From Toxotes chatareus (lineage: Eukaryota > Chordata > Actinopteri > Toxotidae), in NCBI GenBank assembly GCA_016801885.1, contig CM028905.1:11746706-11810705 (forward strand): a stretch of 64,000 bases of DNA, in the 5' to 3' direction. Below, piece after piece: positions 44,700 to 56,701 of the stretch (position 1 is its first letter; each line of letters starts with the position of its first letter). The notes under the pieces were generated by a model. The model did no database searches. It was given only the letters and a program-made list of their open reading frames with translations, and was not told the origin of the DNA. Made by a program: the position numbers and the translations under genes.

Positions 44700-46850
44700 A
44701 AAACTTGTGCTAAGCGGAGGTAATTAAATGCATAGTTTCAGGTGGGAAATATTCAATTTCAGTCTCAGCATGATACAAAAGTTTACAGAAGTGGACATGC
44801 TGGAGGAGGACCACTTAGCTGTCTTCCTTCTCATCAAAGTGTTTTGAATTTGTCTTCATCCTTTTTGCCTCCCTCCCCTCCCTCTCCTTTCTCCTCTTCA
44901 CTCGGTTTCCCTCCTTTCTCACCCTCCTTCACTCTGCTTCTCTCTTTCACACCTTACATCCCATGGTGGTTGACATGTGTCTCAGTAATGTCTCTGACTC
45001 TGTCTCTCCCGTTCTGTCTCACAGCTCCATTTAGGTCAACTCTCTAACCTGAAACAATGTGACGGTCCCTTCCCCCACACCCGTTTTTACATATCTTCCT
45101 GTCCTTCATTTCCTGTGCTGCTCCTGTCTTTTCTCCTTTGGTCCTACTTTTTTCTTTTGTTTTACACTAGTTGTCAGTCTGTAGTTGCACTTGGAGTATC
45201 TGTGTTTTGTTGATCTGTCACATTTCGTCTCCTCCTCTCCTCTCCCTCTCACTCCTCTCTCCTTGGCTGTTTGTTTCTCCCCTTGACTCTGGCAGACTCA
45301 TTATCTTTATAGAACAGCAGTGTGCGTTCGTCAGCAGTGATTAGCAACGTTTCATTCTAACATGGTTAAGGAAAGACAGTTTGATATTTGACGAATGAAG
45401 ATATGGCATTCTCTAATCTTCCGCAGCAAAACTGTGTCATGGCAGATAGAGGCTTCGGTTAAGTTTTCCATAACATTAAAGCTTGCATTGATCATAATCC
45501 AATTAATGAAAAAAAAAAAAGAGAGAGAGACGGACAAAGAGGACAGAGGGAAAAAAAGAAAAAAGAAATGCTTGCCTCATTAAATAGAAAGAAATCAACT
45601 GTAATCAAATTGCTGAGTTCTCAGAACTGATGAAGAGTACAAATTTAAAGATCTAATGAAAATTCTTGCAGTTAACATAATTAATTTACAGCCCTTTTGA
45701 TAAGTGGTAATGACTTGGAGATTATTGGTTTAAATGAATAGTTTTGTTGTACAGCAGCTGGAGAAGAGAGGAGTTGATGAGGTGGGGTGGGAGACGGGGT
45801 GGGGGGAGGGGGACCGTTCAGGGGGGAAACACTATTCTACTTTCAAAGTTCCCAAGGAGATGAAGCAATGTTTTTAAAAACACAATAAGACAATTAGACT
45901 CCCCTATAAACTAATTACTGCTGCTTTAATTCCTTTTCAGATTAAACTGCAATTGTAATAAGACGACGTCTCAAAGGAGATGTTTGTAAGCAGGGAGGAA
46001 AGACACATTTGTAATTAAAGGTGGAATAATATTTTTCTCACCAAACAAATATTTGCACAGAAGATAAAAGTGCAGACATCCATTTTGAAGACACTTGTAG
46101 GTCTCTCTCTCTCTCTCCTTTCTCTCTTTCTGTGGCGGTGAATTAGAGGAGATGCTTCTTTGCATCGCCTCCAGAAACAGACTAGCAGCCTGCTAACAGG
46201 AGGTGAACCACTCAGACATCTTCTCTGACAAGATATTAAGACACAATCTGATGAGTTAGGATTGTTTTGCTCTGAGGCTAAAAAGTGGGACACTTAACTC
46301 ACAAGAAAGGAACTTTTCTTTTATTCCTGCAATGTTATTATTGTGAGAAAGCGGTGGTAATGCTATTATTGCTCAGATCCACCGCAGGCTCTTTCCCATG
46401 CTGTCAGCTAATGTTGATGATGCCCTCCCCTCAGCCGTTGCTCCGCACACTAACAGCATCGCCTCTGATGGACTCAAAACAACTAGTTTCAGCACGACTG
46501 ACTCTCTCTTATCATAATTTGATTATTTTAATGATCTTGTTACTAAACCTCAGACGCTGCACTTGCATACACCCGGCGGGCAGCCATGGCTGAACGCATT
46601 GTATGAATCTCATATGAAGCTCGGGAAATGTCCAGGGGTGACAGTATACAGTGGTGTGTTTACCCATGTGTGTGCGTGTATAAATGTGTGCATGCAAATG
46701 TGCTTGTGTGCAAGTGTGCTGTCACTTTTCGCAGACAAACACAACCCAGCAGCACCGGCCACAGCCACACCGCCTGACACAGACAACAAGAAGGTTATGG
46801 AAGACTGTTCGCATACAGCAGCCCATTGCATTATCAGTCAAACACCAGAG
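44700..46850. other. intergenic sequence with no supported gene
   Basis: A pyrimidine-rich tract lies at about 44860-44960, a poly-A followed by GA run at 45509-45530, and a CT run near 46102-46120. No gene was seen. Confidence 0.7.
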
Positions 46851-46857
46851 CCAGAGG

Positions 46858-46995
46858 GGGCTTGATTGTGGCGTTTCATCATCGCCTATTGAATTATCTG
46901 GATTAATTTAACGCATTTAGGCCCGTGTGTTTTCCCCAGCTCGCAACTCTCCCGTCTCTTCGTTAGCGATAATTACACTAAGTGGGTCATCTCCT
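46858..46995. promoter_or_regulatory. candidate conserved non-coding element
   Basis: CATCGCCTATTGAATTATC, TGGATTAATTTAACGC and TTAGCGATAATTACAC are close together in complex sequence ahead of a CT run. Confidence 0.35.
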
Positions 46996-47472
46996 TCTGA
47001 GCTCCCTTTCTTTTCTCTCTCTCTCTCTCCCTACATAGCATTAGCATTTTCAACTTCTTAAACAAAGTTTGGCAAAAATCTAATGATATAAATGTTGTGA
47101 TTCACTCTGCGTTCTGTGGATGAAAGCCTTGAAAAGCAGGCGGTTGACTCAGAGAGTGGAGGAGTAGAGCGAGAGAATAGCAGGGTTGAACTAGAGGTTT
47201 TCAAACTCACCTTTAATTTTATTTTACTTTCTCACACATTTGAGCTCTGAGTCACACAAATGCAGAAAGTGTGTGCCCTGGCTGTTTTGACCCGTGTGGG
47301 CATTGCTGGTCAGTAGAACTAGCTACTAATGCTGAGTTATAACATAATATATCACAAGTCACACTGGAGCAAATTTAGAAAAGTAGGCCAGATTATGTAA
47401 CAAAAGGGAATATATTTATTCCAGTGGTAATAGAAAATGAGTACAGTGTGTTTGTCAGCGTCTTCACAAGTT

Positions 47473-47511
47473 TATCCACTGACCAAAAAAAAAAAAAATA
47501 TTTTTTTTAAA
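47473..47511. repeat. poly-A/poly-T junction
   Basis: An A run is followed through ATA by a T run, giving a simple self-complementary tract. Confidence 0.9.
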
Positions 47512-47859
47512 ATGCTTTAACCCACTATGAAAGGAATCAAAAGGTTGCCAAGGTAACAGCAGCCTCACCTCAAGTCTAGCATGTGCTGGTGGCTTTAATG
47601 GTTATCTTGTCTACAGTTTCCGTCAGACTAATCTGATCTGGAAACAGCTCAATCTACTCTTTGTCAGCGAACCAAGGCTAAGTTTGTGCACCTGACCGCA
47701 CCCCAGAAAACACACAAAACAAGTGGGGAGACGACAAGAGAAGAAGACACACTGACAGCAAAACTGAGTCACAGTGCACACCCACTCCGTGACTCCTGTT
47801 ACCCGATCTCGCCCACAAGGGAGGCAGCCTGAGCTATTGCTGAGAAACCTCACAGAGGA

Positions 47860-47975
47860 AATATGGCTGTTAAGTCATTAGGCAGCTCATTAGCACGTTG
47901 TTTAATTGGTGTCTAATTGATCATGGATGTTTTATAAAGCTGTGAACCTCAGGGGTGTGTGACAACACTGGCAGA
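47860..47975. promoter_or_regulatory. candidate conserved non-coding element
   Basis: GTCATTAGGCAGCTCATTAG, GTTTAATTGGTGTCTAATTG and GATGTTTTATAAAGC occur within about 80 bases. Confidence 0.4.
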
Positions 47976-48294
47976 CTCTCAGGGGGGCCACAGAGTCAGC
48001 TAAAGTCTATGAATAGACTTGCAATGTCGATATTGTGCCTCACAGCTGTGTGAACCACTCAGCAAAACCTTAACTTGTCTTAGATTTCAGTTTCGGTTCA
48101 GTCAATAAAGTTGCAGTTTCTACACCAGAGTGATTCATAAAAGGCCAGTTTATTTCAATCTGATCAGAGGGTTTAGTCACCACGAGGCAGGAAGTTAAAG
48201 TGGGAAAATGTGACCAAAGAAATATCATGAGGTACAGCTAGAGGGAAGCGCAAAGGCAGAGGTGTCATCTATTTTTCCTTCCCTTTCTCCTTCT

Positions 48295-48327
48295 CTCTCT
48301 CAAAACACACACACACACACACACAAA
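48295..48327. repeat. (CT)n and (AC)n microsatellite
   Basis: A short CT run followed by an AC run. Confidence 0.92.
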
Positions 48328-48739
48328 CATACAATGCTTCAGCAGCAGGAAAAACTCCTCAGCGAACCAGCTCAGAATCTCAGGTGGTCTAATAGGCAAA
48401 GACGCTCCCTGACTCAGTGTTTTGACCTCTCTTTAGCAGCACCCACTTCCTCTTTATATTTCTTATCCTCTGCCAAATACAGACGATGAAAGGAGAAAAC
48501 ACAACATTGTACTACTTTCCTTTAATTCAGTTGAAAGCAATGTTCTCATGTACCAGATAAAAGAAACTCTCAATGTGCGATCCATATGCAGAAAGCCTCA
48601 ACTGTACACCGTCATAGGGTTGTAGCCTCACATACATAATAAATGGCCTCTGCATGAAAGTCTTTACAAGTTAATGGAAGGTATGAAGAAACGTATCACT
48701 GCTTCACTTTCTCGACGTGTGCCTTCTCCTATTTTTGTG

Positions 48740-48880
48740 CTTGTTTTTTCACTCGGAGCGCTCCGCTATCTCCCCCTGTCATTTTGTGACGAGAACTCAC
48801 CAGTGAATAATTCATGAGGAGCAGCACATACGATTACACTGGTTAAAAAGTAATGAGGCGTTGCCATAATAAAAGGTTGT
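48740..48880. promoter_or_regulatory. candidate conserved non-coding element
   Basis: GTGAATAATTCATGAGGAGC, CGATTACACTGG and AAGTAATGAGGCG lie in complex sequence. TGAATAATTCA is a near-perfect palindrome. Confidence 0.35.
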
Positions 48881-49104
48881 CTTGCATTGTTTTACCAAGT
48901 GTCTCTCACACAACGATGTCGTCGCTGGCCCGCGAGTTCACATGAAAGCACATCCTTGTCGCCCCTGACAGAGCGCAATGTTAAGAGAGAGAAAACAAGA
49001 AAACAAAACCACGGCCTGTGGAGCAGGTGGTTAGAAAACAGGCTCCACAGAAGCCCCCCTACCCCACCCCACCAGCACAGCGGCGTGATCTAGCCCAGGC
49101 TATG

Positions 49105-49265
49105 AGCTGTCACTGGGGGCTTTTCATGTCTGAGCTTGGGAAAGATCAGTAGACTCCCCGTCTGAGCTCGGAGCCCTTTGATAATCGATGGAGCTTACAG
49201 TGGTGCTTTGTAATGACAGCGACCATTCACGGCCCAATCAAACTGCACCGCTGTCCTCTCTTGTT
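49105..49265. promoter_or_regulatory. candidate conserved non-coding element with TCF/GATA-like site
   Basis: CTTTGATAATCGAT at 49176-49189 combines a TCF/LEF-like CTTTGAT with GATAATCGAT. CTTTGTAATGACAGC follows 20 bases on, carrying a TGACAG MEIS-type word. Confidence 0.35.
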
Positions 49266-49639
49266 TGTTCCCAGGATTGTGCAGGCTATTTCCTGTTTGA
49301 CTTAAAATGAGGCCTTGTGTTTTATGAGCGCGTCAGTGTTGACAGCGAGGAGATACATCGGCATTACAAAGCTCCTCCTTTTTGGAGTTTGAGTACAATA
49401 TCTGTTTTCAGCACAACACGGCATTGTTTTCTGTGTAGTTGGAACAGATGTACAAGGCTGACACAGTTTTTACATAACCTGTACTTACACTCGGTGACAC
49501 ACTTTTGACTGTGGGAGCACTGAATCAACTTCTTCATTGTGCAGAGTAGCATTAATGTGCCATTAGTCATTAGCCATCATCTGTCATCTGTCAGATAGTT
49601 GAAGATAAGTAGTAACGATTGACCTTAGAGTGACACCGT

Positions 49640-49760
49640 GCCCAAAATGCACGGCTCAATTAGTACATTTAATTAATTCAAAGTCAGTTTGAATTAATTA
49701 AGGCATCAAACACTGTCCCATTGCAGACTTGAAAGATGGTTGTAATCGCATTGTCGGGCA
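49640..49760. promoter_or_regulatory. candidate conserved element with a 14-bp-arm perfect inverted repeat
   Basis: TTAATTAATTCAAA (49669-49682), loop GTCAG, and TTTGAATTAATTAA (49688-49701) pair perfectly. Each arm contains overlapping TTAATTAA/TAATTAA homeodomain-type sites. Complex sequence with GGTTGTAATCGCATTG follows. The dyad could seat a pair of homeodomain or paired-type dimers, or could be a short palindromic mobile remnant. Confidence 0.55.
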
Positions 49761-49802
49761 TCAACAGCTGTTGTAAGCTCATATTTTCACTGTAAAAAAA
49801 AC

Positions 49803-50247
49803 TTTAAAATGTCCTTATAAACTTCTCACACTACTTCTGCGCCACAGTCCACACTGTTTATCCACATACTCAGTATGCAATAAAGTTTACTTTCACCAAA
49901 TATGGCAAAATCCACAACTGAGTTATATTATCGTTGTCCCCCAACGCTCCAAAGCTCCATCATAAGTGCCTTATTTAGTCATTTTATGCAGAAAAATTAG
50001 GTATTCCAATGGGCTACAGAGCAATGGATTGTGCTGCAGGAGTGGTTTGAGAAGTTTCTATGTTTGTATTCATCCCACATTTCCACAGAGAAAATGGGAA
50101 ACCATCACAATCCAGTGTAAAGCAACTGAATTCAAGTTGAACCAACAATGAGGAAACTAAACTACAAACTTTTTGACCATCATTGTTCAAGCCTACAGTG
50201 AGAGAGTGAGTGTTTGATAATAAATTTTGGGTGGAGTATCACTTTAA
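49803..50247. mobile_element. dispersed teleost-type repeat, probable MITE
   Basis: Words such as TAGGTATTCCAATGGGCTAC, AGAGCAATGGATTG, GTGCTGCAGGAG, CAATCCAGTGTAAAGC and TTTTGGGTGGAGTATCAC occur in the order I recall from a common perch-like fish repeat of similar length. The ends are ACTTTAAAAT on the left and the reverse complement of ATCACTTTAA on the right, so only a short terminal match is visible. Confidence 0.45.
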
Positions 50248-50689
50248 TAACCTAAGAACCCTCGAGTTAATGAGACTGACTAATTGGCTTCCCACCAGAT
50301 GAGCTGTGCAGTTAATGGGAACGAAAAACATGATGATTTTCAAGGATTTCCACGAAAAATGTGTCAAAAATGGGCCCCATCGTAATCACAGGTATTCCCC
50401 ACCTCCAATCTATTTCTGTCCCACAAATACATTATTCAGTGGTTGTGAATCTAATTAAGTATTGAACATGCACAGATGGTGCTCTTGACCTCCTGTGAGT
50501 GCAGTGCGTTGTATGTATACGCTGCAACAGCTGACACACGTCCCTGTTTGCATGTGAACATACAGTACTTGGGTCTGTACAAGTTACTGTAAAGACTCAA
50601 AGAATGCCATTCAATCACGATGGCAAGGACGTACTATTATATTAATGTTTTTCCCATATATGTGTATGTGTGAATGTACATTCCTGTGT

Positions 50690-50735
50690 GTGTGTGTGTA
50701 CGTATAGTGCGTAGGTGTGTGTGTGTGTGTGTTTC
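50690..50735. repeat. short (TG)n runs
   Basis: Two short TG runs separated by TACGTATAGTGCGTAGG. Confidence 0.85.
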
Positions 50736-50903
50736 ATGGCATGCAATTATAGTATGATTCGTACAGTGATAGATGAAGAGAACCTGTTCATTTGCTGTCC
50801 CCCTCAGTTAGATAGACCTAGTTAATAAGCCATCATGCCAGCGACATTGTGACATTTCCACTGCCTGCTCTGAGTGCATCACACACATGAATTGTGACTC
50901 TAT

Positions 50904-50908
<5 letters not shown>

Positions 50909-50948
<40 letters not shown>
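50909..50948. repeat. (TG)n microsatellite
   Basis: Uninterrupted TG run. Confidence 0.97.
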
Positions 50949-50949
<1 letters not shown>

Positions 50950-51210
50950 CTTCCCCACTGCTCTTTACAATACCCACTGCACAGGACACGCAGTACAATG
51001 ACACAAATAACATGTGGGGAGAGGGAGGCCAGACTAATGGATGAAAGAGTAGAGAGCAGATTGATTGAACAGGAGAGATATAAAGAGCTCATGTAGTGGA
51101 AGCACACAGTGTTCACAGCAAGCTCAAGCTCCTCAAGGTTGTTTTGATATTTCCGAGTCACTTCCTTAAATCGTGTTGCGTCCATATAGTAACGCTATAT
51201 GGATTTATAC

Positions 51211-51215
<5 letters not shown>

Positions 51216-51241
<26 letters not shown>
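51216..51241. repeat. (TG)n microsatellite
   Basis: Uninterrupted TG run after TACATTTT. Confidence 0.96.
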
Positions 51242-51246
<5 letters not shown>

Positions 51247-52039
51247 ACCTCTTTGTGTGTTCATGTACAGTACAAAGTTTGTGGGTTTCCCTTGTGTCTT
51301 CCGGTATATTCTTTGTCAAGTATTGTGCCCCCCTCTGTGTCCACACATCTCTTCTTGTCTCTCTCTCGTTCTCCCCTTCATCCCTCAGTCATAGGTGGGT
51401 GTCACCGGCTGTGACTGAACTGGGTAAGACTGGAGACAGGCACAACTGGGGAAATTGGGAGCACAGACAACTGCATGAAAACTGTCCTTGGTTAGATCCT
51501 TAAAGCCATTCTCTGTTTTTTTTTTTTTTTAATACTTTAAAATGTTCGGGCTCGCTCACATTACACGCACTTGAAGATAAAATTTTCTGCCTGCCTGCAG
51601 CTCCCCTTCTTTTACTGCCATCCATCACTCTCTCCGTCTCCCTCCTTGTCAGCCTCAGCCTCTGCTCTTCTCATTTAATGTTGTGGGCTGGCCAGATCAA
51701 TAGTCTAAGACAAACATGCACGGACATAAACACATACACACATGCACACCAACATCATGGCTGGGAAAGAACAAACACACATTAAAGGAAAATATCTGGG
51801 CCCTTCAACTATAATCACAGGGGTTTTTACTGCAGGGAAATGAAATTGTTTCTCACTGTTGTTTGATACAATTACAACACCTGATTGCTGAAGATGAACA
51901 AAAATAGACAAAAGGGATAAAAGTGACTGGAATCGAGGTTGAAAGGCAAAAAGGCAAAAAAAAAGGCAGCCTGATAGGTGAACTAAAAACCATCAGTTCA
52001 GCCAACCAGCTGCACAGACTCGCTACATTCACAGAGACG

Positions 52040-52340
52040 GCATCAGCCAGAGAGCGCAGGGCCCGATTACGATCCTGTGAATGTGCATGAGCATAGTGGA
52101 GCTGAGGTGAAATGACTTGTGTCACGTCTGTGGGACCACTAGTGGCTGACGGCCTCATAACACACAGCCGTAAGCATCCCGCATGCAAACGGCGCTCATA
52201 GGCTTGCGTAAAAAACCTGATTATGACTTTTTAGCTTTTCAGATTTTCCCTGGCCCTCACTCGGCAGCGGATGCGCCCAGTCACAGTTACTCAATCCCGG
52301 CCTCTGGACGATTAGGCACCATCTCACTCCAAGCATGACC
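52040..52340. promoter_or_regulatory. candidate regulatory block
   Basis: Complex, non-repetitive sequence with CCCGATTACGATCC, GAAATGACTTGTGTCACG, CCTGATTATGAC and GACGATTAGGC. No frame supports a gene. Confidence 0.25.
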
Positions 52341-52344
52341 AATT

Positions 52345-53310
52345 CTTCTGCTCCCCTCTCACACACTCGTCGCTCCCCGGCGAGGTCAGGGGACAGACAA
52401 ACCGAGGACTTCATTCCTTACGCTTCTGTCGTTTAAATCAGGTCGGATGAGTGTCATCCTCCCCTCCCCTTTAAGAGCATGGTAATCTGATTCTTTCTAC
52501 TCATGCCTCTATCTGCTCTCCTTTCCTCTGCCTCTAACTCTCTTGGTTTTTCCCTCCCAACTCTGTCTCTCTGTCTTCATCACGGTTGTGTTATGATTGA
52601 ATTATACCCTCTGGAGTGGCTCTGTGAACCTCTGTGCGGCTGCTGTGCTGTCACCAACAGACCTACATCTCCCCTCCATGCTGCCCAGGCCACTCTTTCT
52701 GCCCTCATACTATATGTTCATTCGCCATGTCCACCCCAGTGCTTTCCTGTCACCTTGGATCACAAGAGAAGGATGAAGGGAGGGACAAAAGAAGGAAAAC
52801 AAACACTGACCTGATGGCAGCTTCTTTGCCTGCAACATTTATGTGTGTGTATCTAAATCCATGAGATCTGACCATTCTGACTGACAAGCATGGAGAAGTG
52901 GTCTGGCTGTCGTTATCAGTAAAGTAAAAACCGTACGCTTTCTTTCTCTGTCTCTTCTCTTCTATTGCTCTAAATTCCACCTAGCTTGACACTGACTCAC
53001 ATTTAAACAGTGCATCATGCAATAGTTGCTACATGTGCTCAAAACCATATACACTTTAATAAATCCATGTAATGCCATTCACTCAGTTAGATGGTAGCGA
53101 ATAGTATGTAGTAAATTATAATAGTAAATATAATCTATGTTGCCCTACAAGTTGCTTGCATCTTTGCATATATTTATTCTGGAATTCATACAAAGCACTG
53201 ACACAGAGATTCATATGCACAAATGCACTGATACACATACGCAGCGGTAAATTCAGGCGTAGATAGTGTGTGGGGGGCAGGGAGGCGCAGGCTATCCAAA
53301 CAGGCTGGTT
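52345..53310. other. intergenic sequence with no supported gene
   Basis: Pyrimidine-rich stretches at 52490-52590 and AT-rich sequence to 53250. Nothing was recognised. Confidence 0.7.
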
Positions 53311-53314
53311 AGAA

Positions 53315-53405
53315 GCATGTTGTCTTAATTAGGCCTGACAGCCTCCTCAAAGAACATGAATAAAAAGCGTGGAGCCCCAGACCTGGACTCATGCATAATG
53401 GTTCA
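53315..53405. promoter_or_regulatory. candidate conserved non-coding element
   Basis: GTCTTAATTAGGCCTGACAG and CATGAATAAAAAGCGTGG occur in complex sequence. Confidence 0.3.
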
Positions 53406-54294
53406 ATGCAACGAGTGTCGGGGAAAGAAAGAGTGTGGCTTGCATTTCAGACACATGTAATTAATGCACAGAACAGGGCGTTGAGGGTGCAGAGGGTGTG
53501 TGTAAAAATGTGCACAAAGAAAAAACACTAATAACTGAGAGCCAGCATGTTTTGCAATGTATTGCACTGAGTATGTTCCTACATGAGAAGGAGAAAAAAA
53601 ATCCATTCTCTATTTTATATATTGATTCCTACACTTTAAAAGACACGCTCTAAAAGCAACACAATATTTGTTCCATTGTGTTCAACTCTTTTCAGTGCTT
53701 TCAGAAAAGTTACTTTTTTTTCTCTCTTGAATTGCAGGCGCCACAGAGTCGTGGCCTTTGATTTTCATCACACTTTATCAGGTTGACCAGAGGGTCCTTG
53801 TGTGACTTACCTTTACTACACTGGCTTCCTCTCCCTCTCTCTCTCTCACCACCTTGGCTCTCAAAATAGTCGTATGCTCGTTTCCAGGGCAACCAGCCAG
53901 GACCTGTGTCCAGAGAGGGTTGACAGACATTGAATGGAAGAACATGAAACAGCGGCTGCTCTCACAAAACACTTGCACCGCTGTACATTAAGCAACATTA
54001 CCTTTTAGATTGTGTGATATAAAGAGACAGTTAGCAAAAGTGATATTCAGATGCAAAACTTTTTTTTTTTTTAAATTTAGGATTTTTATTGCCTGAAAAA
54101 AAAATGGCCAGTATAATATTTTCCCTTGCCAGATGGATGAAGCAAACTAGATTTTTGGGGGATAAGCTGCAGCCCCCCTGGAGAAAGAAGAGACTTAATT
54201 TTCCTTTCCACTGGGTCAGTACACCAAGTATGCCCCATTAATGTAAAGAGAGAAATTAGAGGCTTACAAGAAGTGAAAAAGAAAAGCAAAACTC

Positions 54295-54375
54295 AGTGGG
54301 CCAGCACTAAGAGAGAACATTGCTATCAGTTGTCTAATTAATCTGCTAGCTCGGTGATGTCCAGGGAGCAGAGGG
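54295..54375. promoter_or_regulatory. candidate conserved non-coding element
   Basis: GCTATCAGTTGTCTAATTAA followed by TCTGCTAGCTCGGTGATGTC. Confidence 0.3.
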
Positions 54376-54539
54376 AGGGATGAGGAGCTGCGGCGACAAC
54401 AAGAGATAAGAGGAACAATAGAAATCTCAGTCTCACACTTTGTCACTGGGGTGTTGGATAATCCTGTTATTTTGAGCAACAGAAAGGGACAATTAATAAG
54501 TGGTGCACTCAGTGTAAAACGCTTCAAGGGTCAGAGATT

Positions 54540-56480
54540 TTTGAATTGTCCATTCGCACAGGAGTGACAACACACTTGTGGCTTAAATAAAAACTGCCCC
54601 TCACTACTGCTGGGCTAGATGTGGGCCATTAAACATGGATGTGAGTATGAGGTCAAGGATCATTTTTTTGGGCTGCCCCTAAAAACAATGCTGTTACTCT
54701 CCAATAGGGGGTGCTGTCTCCTATCTTCTCCTGAGGGCGAACAGTATGAAGGGGGCCTCTCTATCATAGTGAGCCTGACAACTCAAGCTAAGTGTCCCTC
54801 CCAAATTTATCACAGTATGCCTCCTGACACCAATCCCCCTGAAGTCAACATGAGTCATCCCTAAATTTCTGCTTCTCTTCCTCTTCTCCTCTAACTTTAA
54901 ATTGGACATTATATTTGGAGAATAATGGTGTAAATGAGCTGCTATGGTGTCAGAGCAGGTGCAGGGTTTGGTATTCGTCTAATGAGCACACCTCTTTTTA
55001 GTTTTCCTAAAATGGCTGCAGACAAAAAAAGGCAAAGTTCAGTGTTGATTTGCTGTGGTTGTGCTCAACTATTTAGACGTATAAAACAAACATAAAGCCA
55101 AAGCCTGGAATGTTTCACTCAAGCAGAAAGTACAAAATCAAGGAAAGCGTCAGAAACATGCAAATTTAAAGAAGGAGACTGTTGTGACAGTCGAGATTTG
55201 GTGCAGTGTTGCCACCTCAGTTAAAAAGTGAAGTCAAACCTGTTGCGGTTTAGCGTGTGATTAATGAGAGAGCGAGGGAAAGGGAGAGAAAGAGAAAAAG
55301 GACGCTACCTGAAGCTCATTTGCTCTGCTGTTGTTGAACGACGGCTGATAGCTGATATCCAATCAGATTCAATTTGCAGGGGATGTTTTCATTATGCCTG
55401 GAACATCAGTTCAATACGTCTGGCCTGGCTCCAGCTCAGGGAGATAAGACTTTTGGGGCAGACCCAGGTTCAGCTTTCACTCCTCCATATCCAGAACTTT
55501 TTAACCTACAGACAACACACAGAACTGACCAGGAGTCAGTGCAAACACTTGCTGGTTGAATAGTCTTAAGCAGGGATCCTGTTACAGATCTTGAACCTCT
55601 AAAGGAAATGGAATTATTTTCCAAATTATATTTTACAATAATAATAAAAAAAAATTCTTTTTCAACTAAGCCCTCGTTTCATGGTCTCACCAATTTGATT
55701 GCCAAGTTAAATTTATTTTTACTAGAACAAACGATACAGTGGAGCTACCATGGAGAGAGCTGGGTAAAATAATAGAAAATTCTTCTCTAATATTTCTTGC
55801 AAGTTTATTCCCTGTGAAAATTTTTCTTGAAGCACAAGAGTATGAAATGATCAAGGACAGACAGACCAAGCCTTTTTTTTTGACAGAATGGTCCCTGGTT
55901 TTCTTCTTTTCATCCAAATTAGAAAGCAAAAAGTACGATGCAAAATGATGCTGCACCTCCACCTGTCCATCAATAAATAAAAACCAAATACAAAAGATCA
56001 AAATAGTGAGAAAGGAAGTGGTGTAAAAAGACACTGTGTTCTCAAATTCAGGTCTTGTACAGTAGATTAGGAAGTCAGAGTCCTTCAGTTTCCTTAGAAT
56101 AACCCTGCGTTTTCCTGTGATGAAGTCTTAAAGATCTGAAGAGCATCAAGAGACATATCTAAGAGAAGTGCCTTCAGTTTTTATTCATGTTCCTTCCCCT
56201 TTCTTTTTCAAATGATCTGCAGCTTCAGAGAGAGGAAAGTGAGGGAGAGAGACAGAGAGAGAGAGAGAGCAGGAGGGAGCGGGAGAAAGAGAAGTGTTTT
56301 CCAATAGAAATGAGGCGAGTCGAAGTAGACTCTTCAGTCGGGCAGAGGCTGTCACTGCTCAGTTCAAAACATTCAGCCATGCAAAACAGCCAGAGTCCCC
56401 AAAACCTTTTACATGACTTCACTTTGAACATCATTGAAACTCATTCACAAGCAGGTCAGGCTCTTTCAAACTAAAAGAAA
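54540..56480. other. intergenic sequence with no supported gene
   Basis: AT-rich sequence with GA-rich patches at 55265-55300 and 56228-56295. No gene or element was recognised. Confidence 0.7.
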
Positions 56481-56495
56481 TTTTAAAATCAGTCC

Positions 56496-56513
56496 AAAAA
56501 AAAAAAAAAAAAA
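56496..56513. repeat. poly-A run
   Basis: Uninterrupted A run. Confidence 0.95.
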
Positions 56514-56663
56514 GAGTTGAGGGTTGTTACATTTCTGGTGGCAAATCTCTACAATTACTTTTATTTGTTGGTCCATTTTGTTTTTCTTTGTCAATGAAGA
56601 GCATTGTCCTGTTATTGGCAAGCACCTAGGAGTGAATTCGTCATAACCACAAGCATGCACTGC

Positions 56664-56701
56664 AAACACACACACACACACACACACATACACACACACA
56701 C
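56664..56701. repeat. (CA)n microsatellite
   Basis: CA run with one ATA interruption. Confidence 0.96.
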
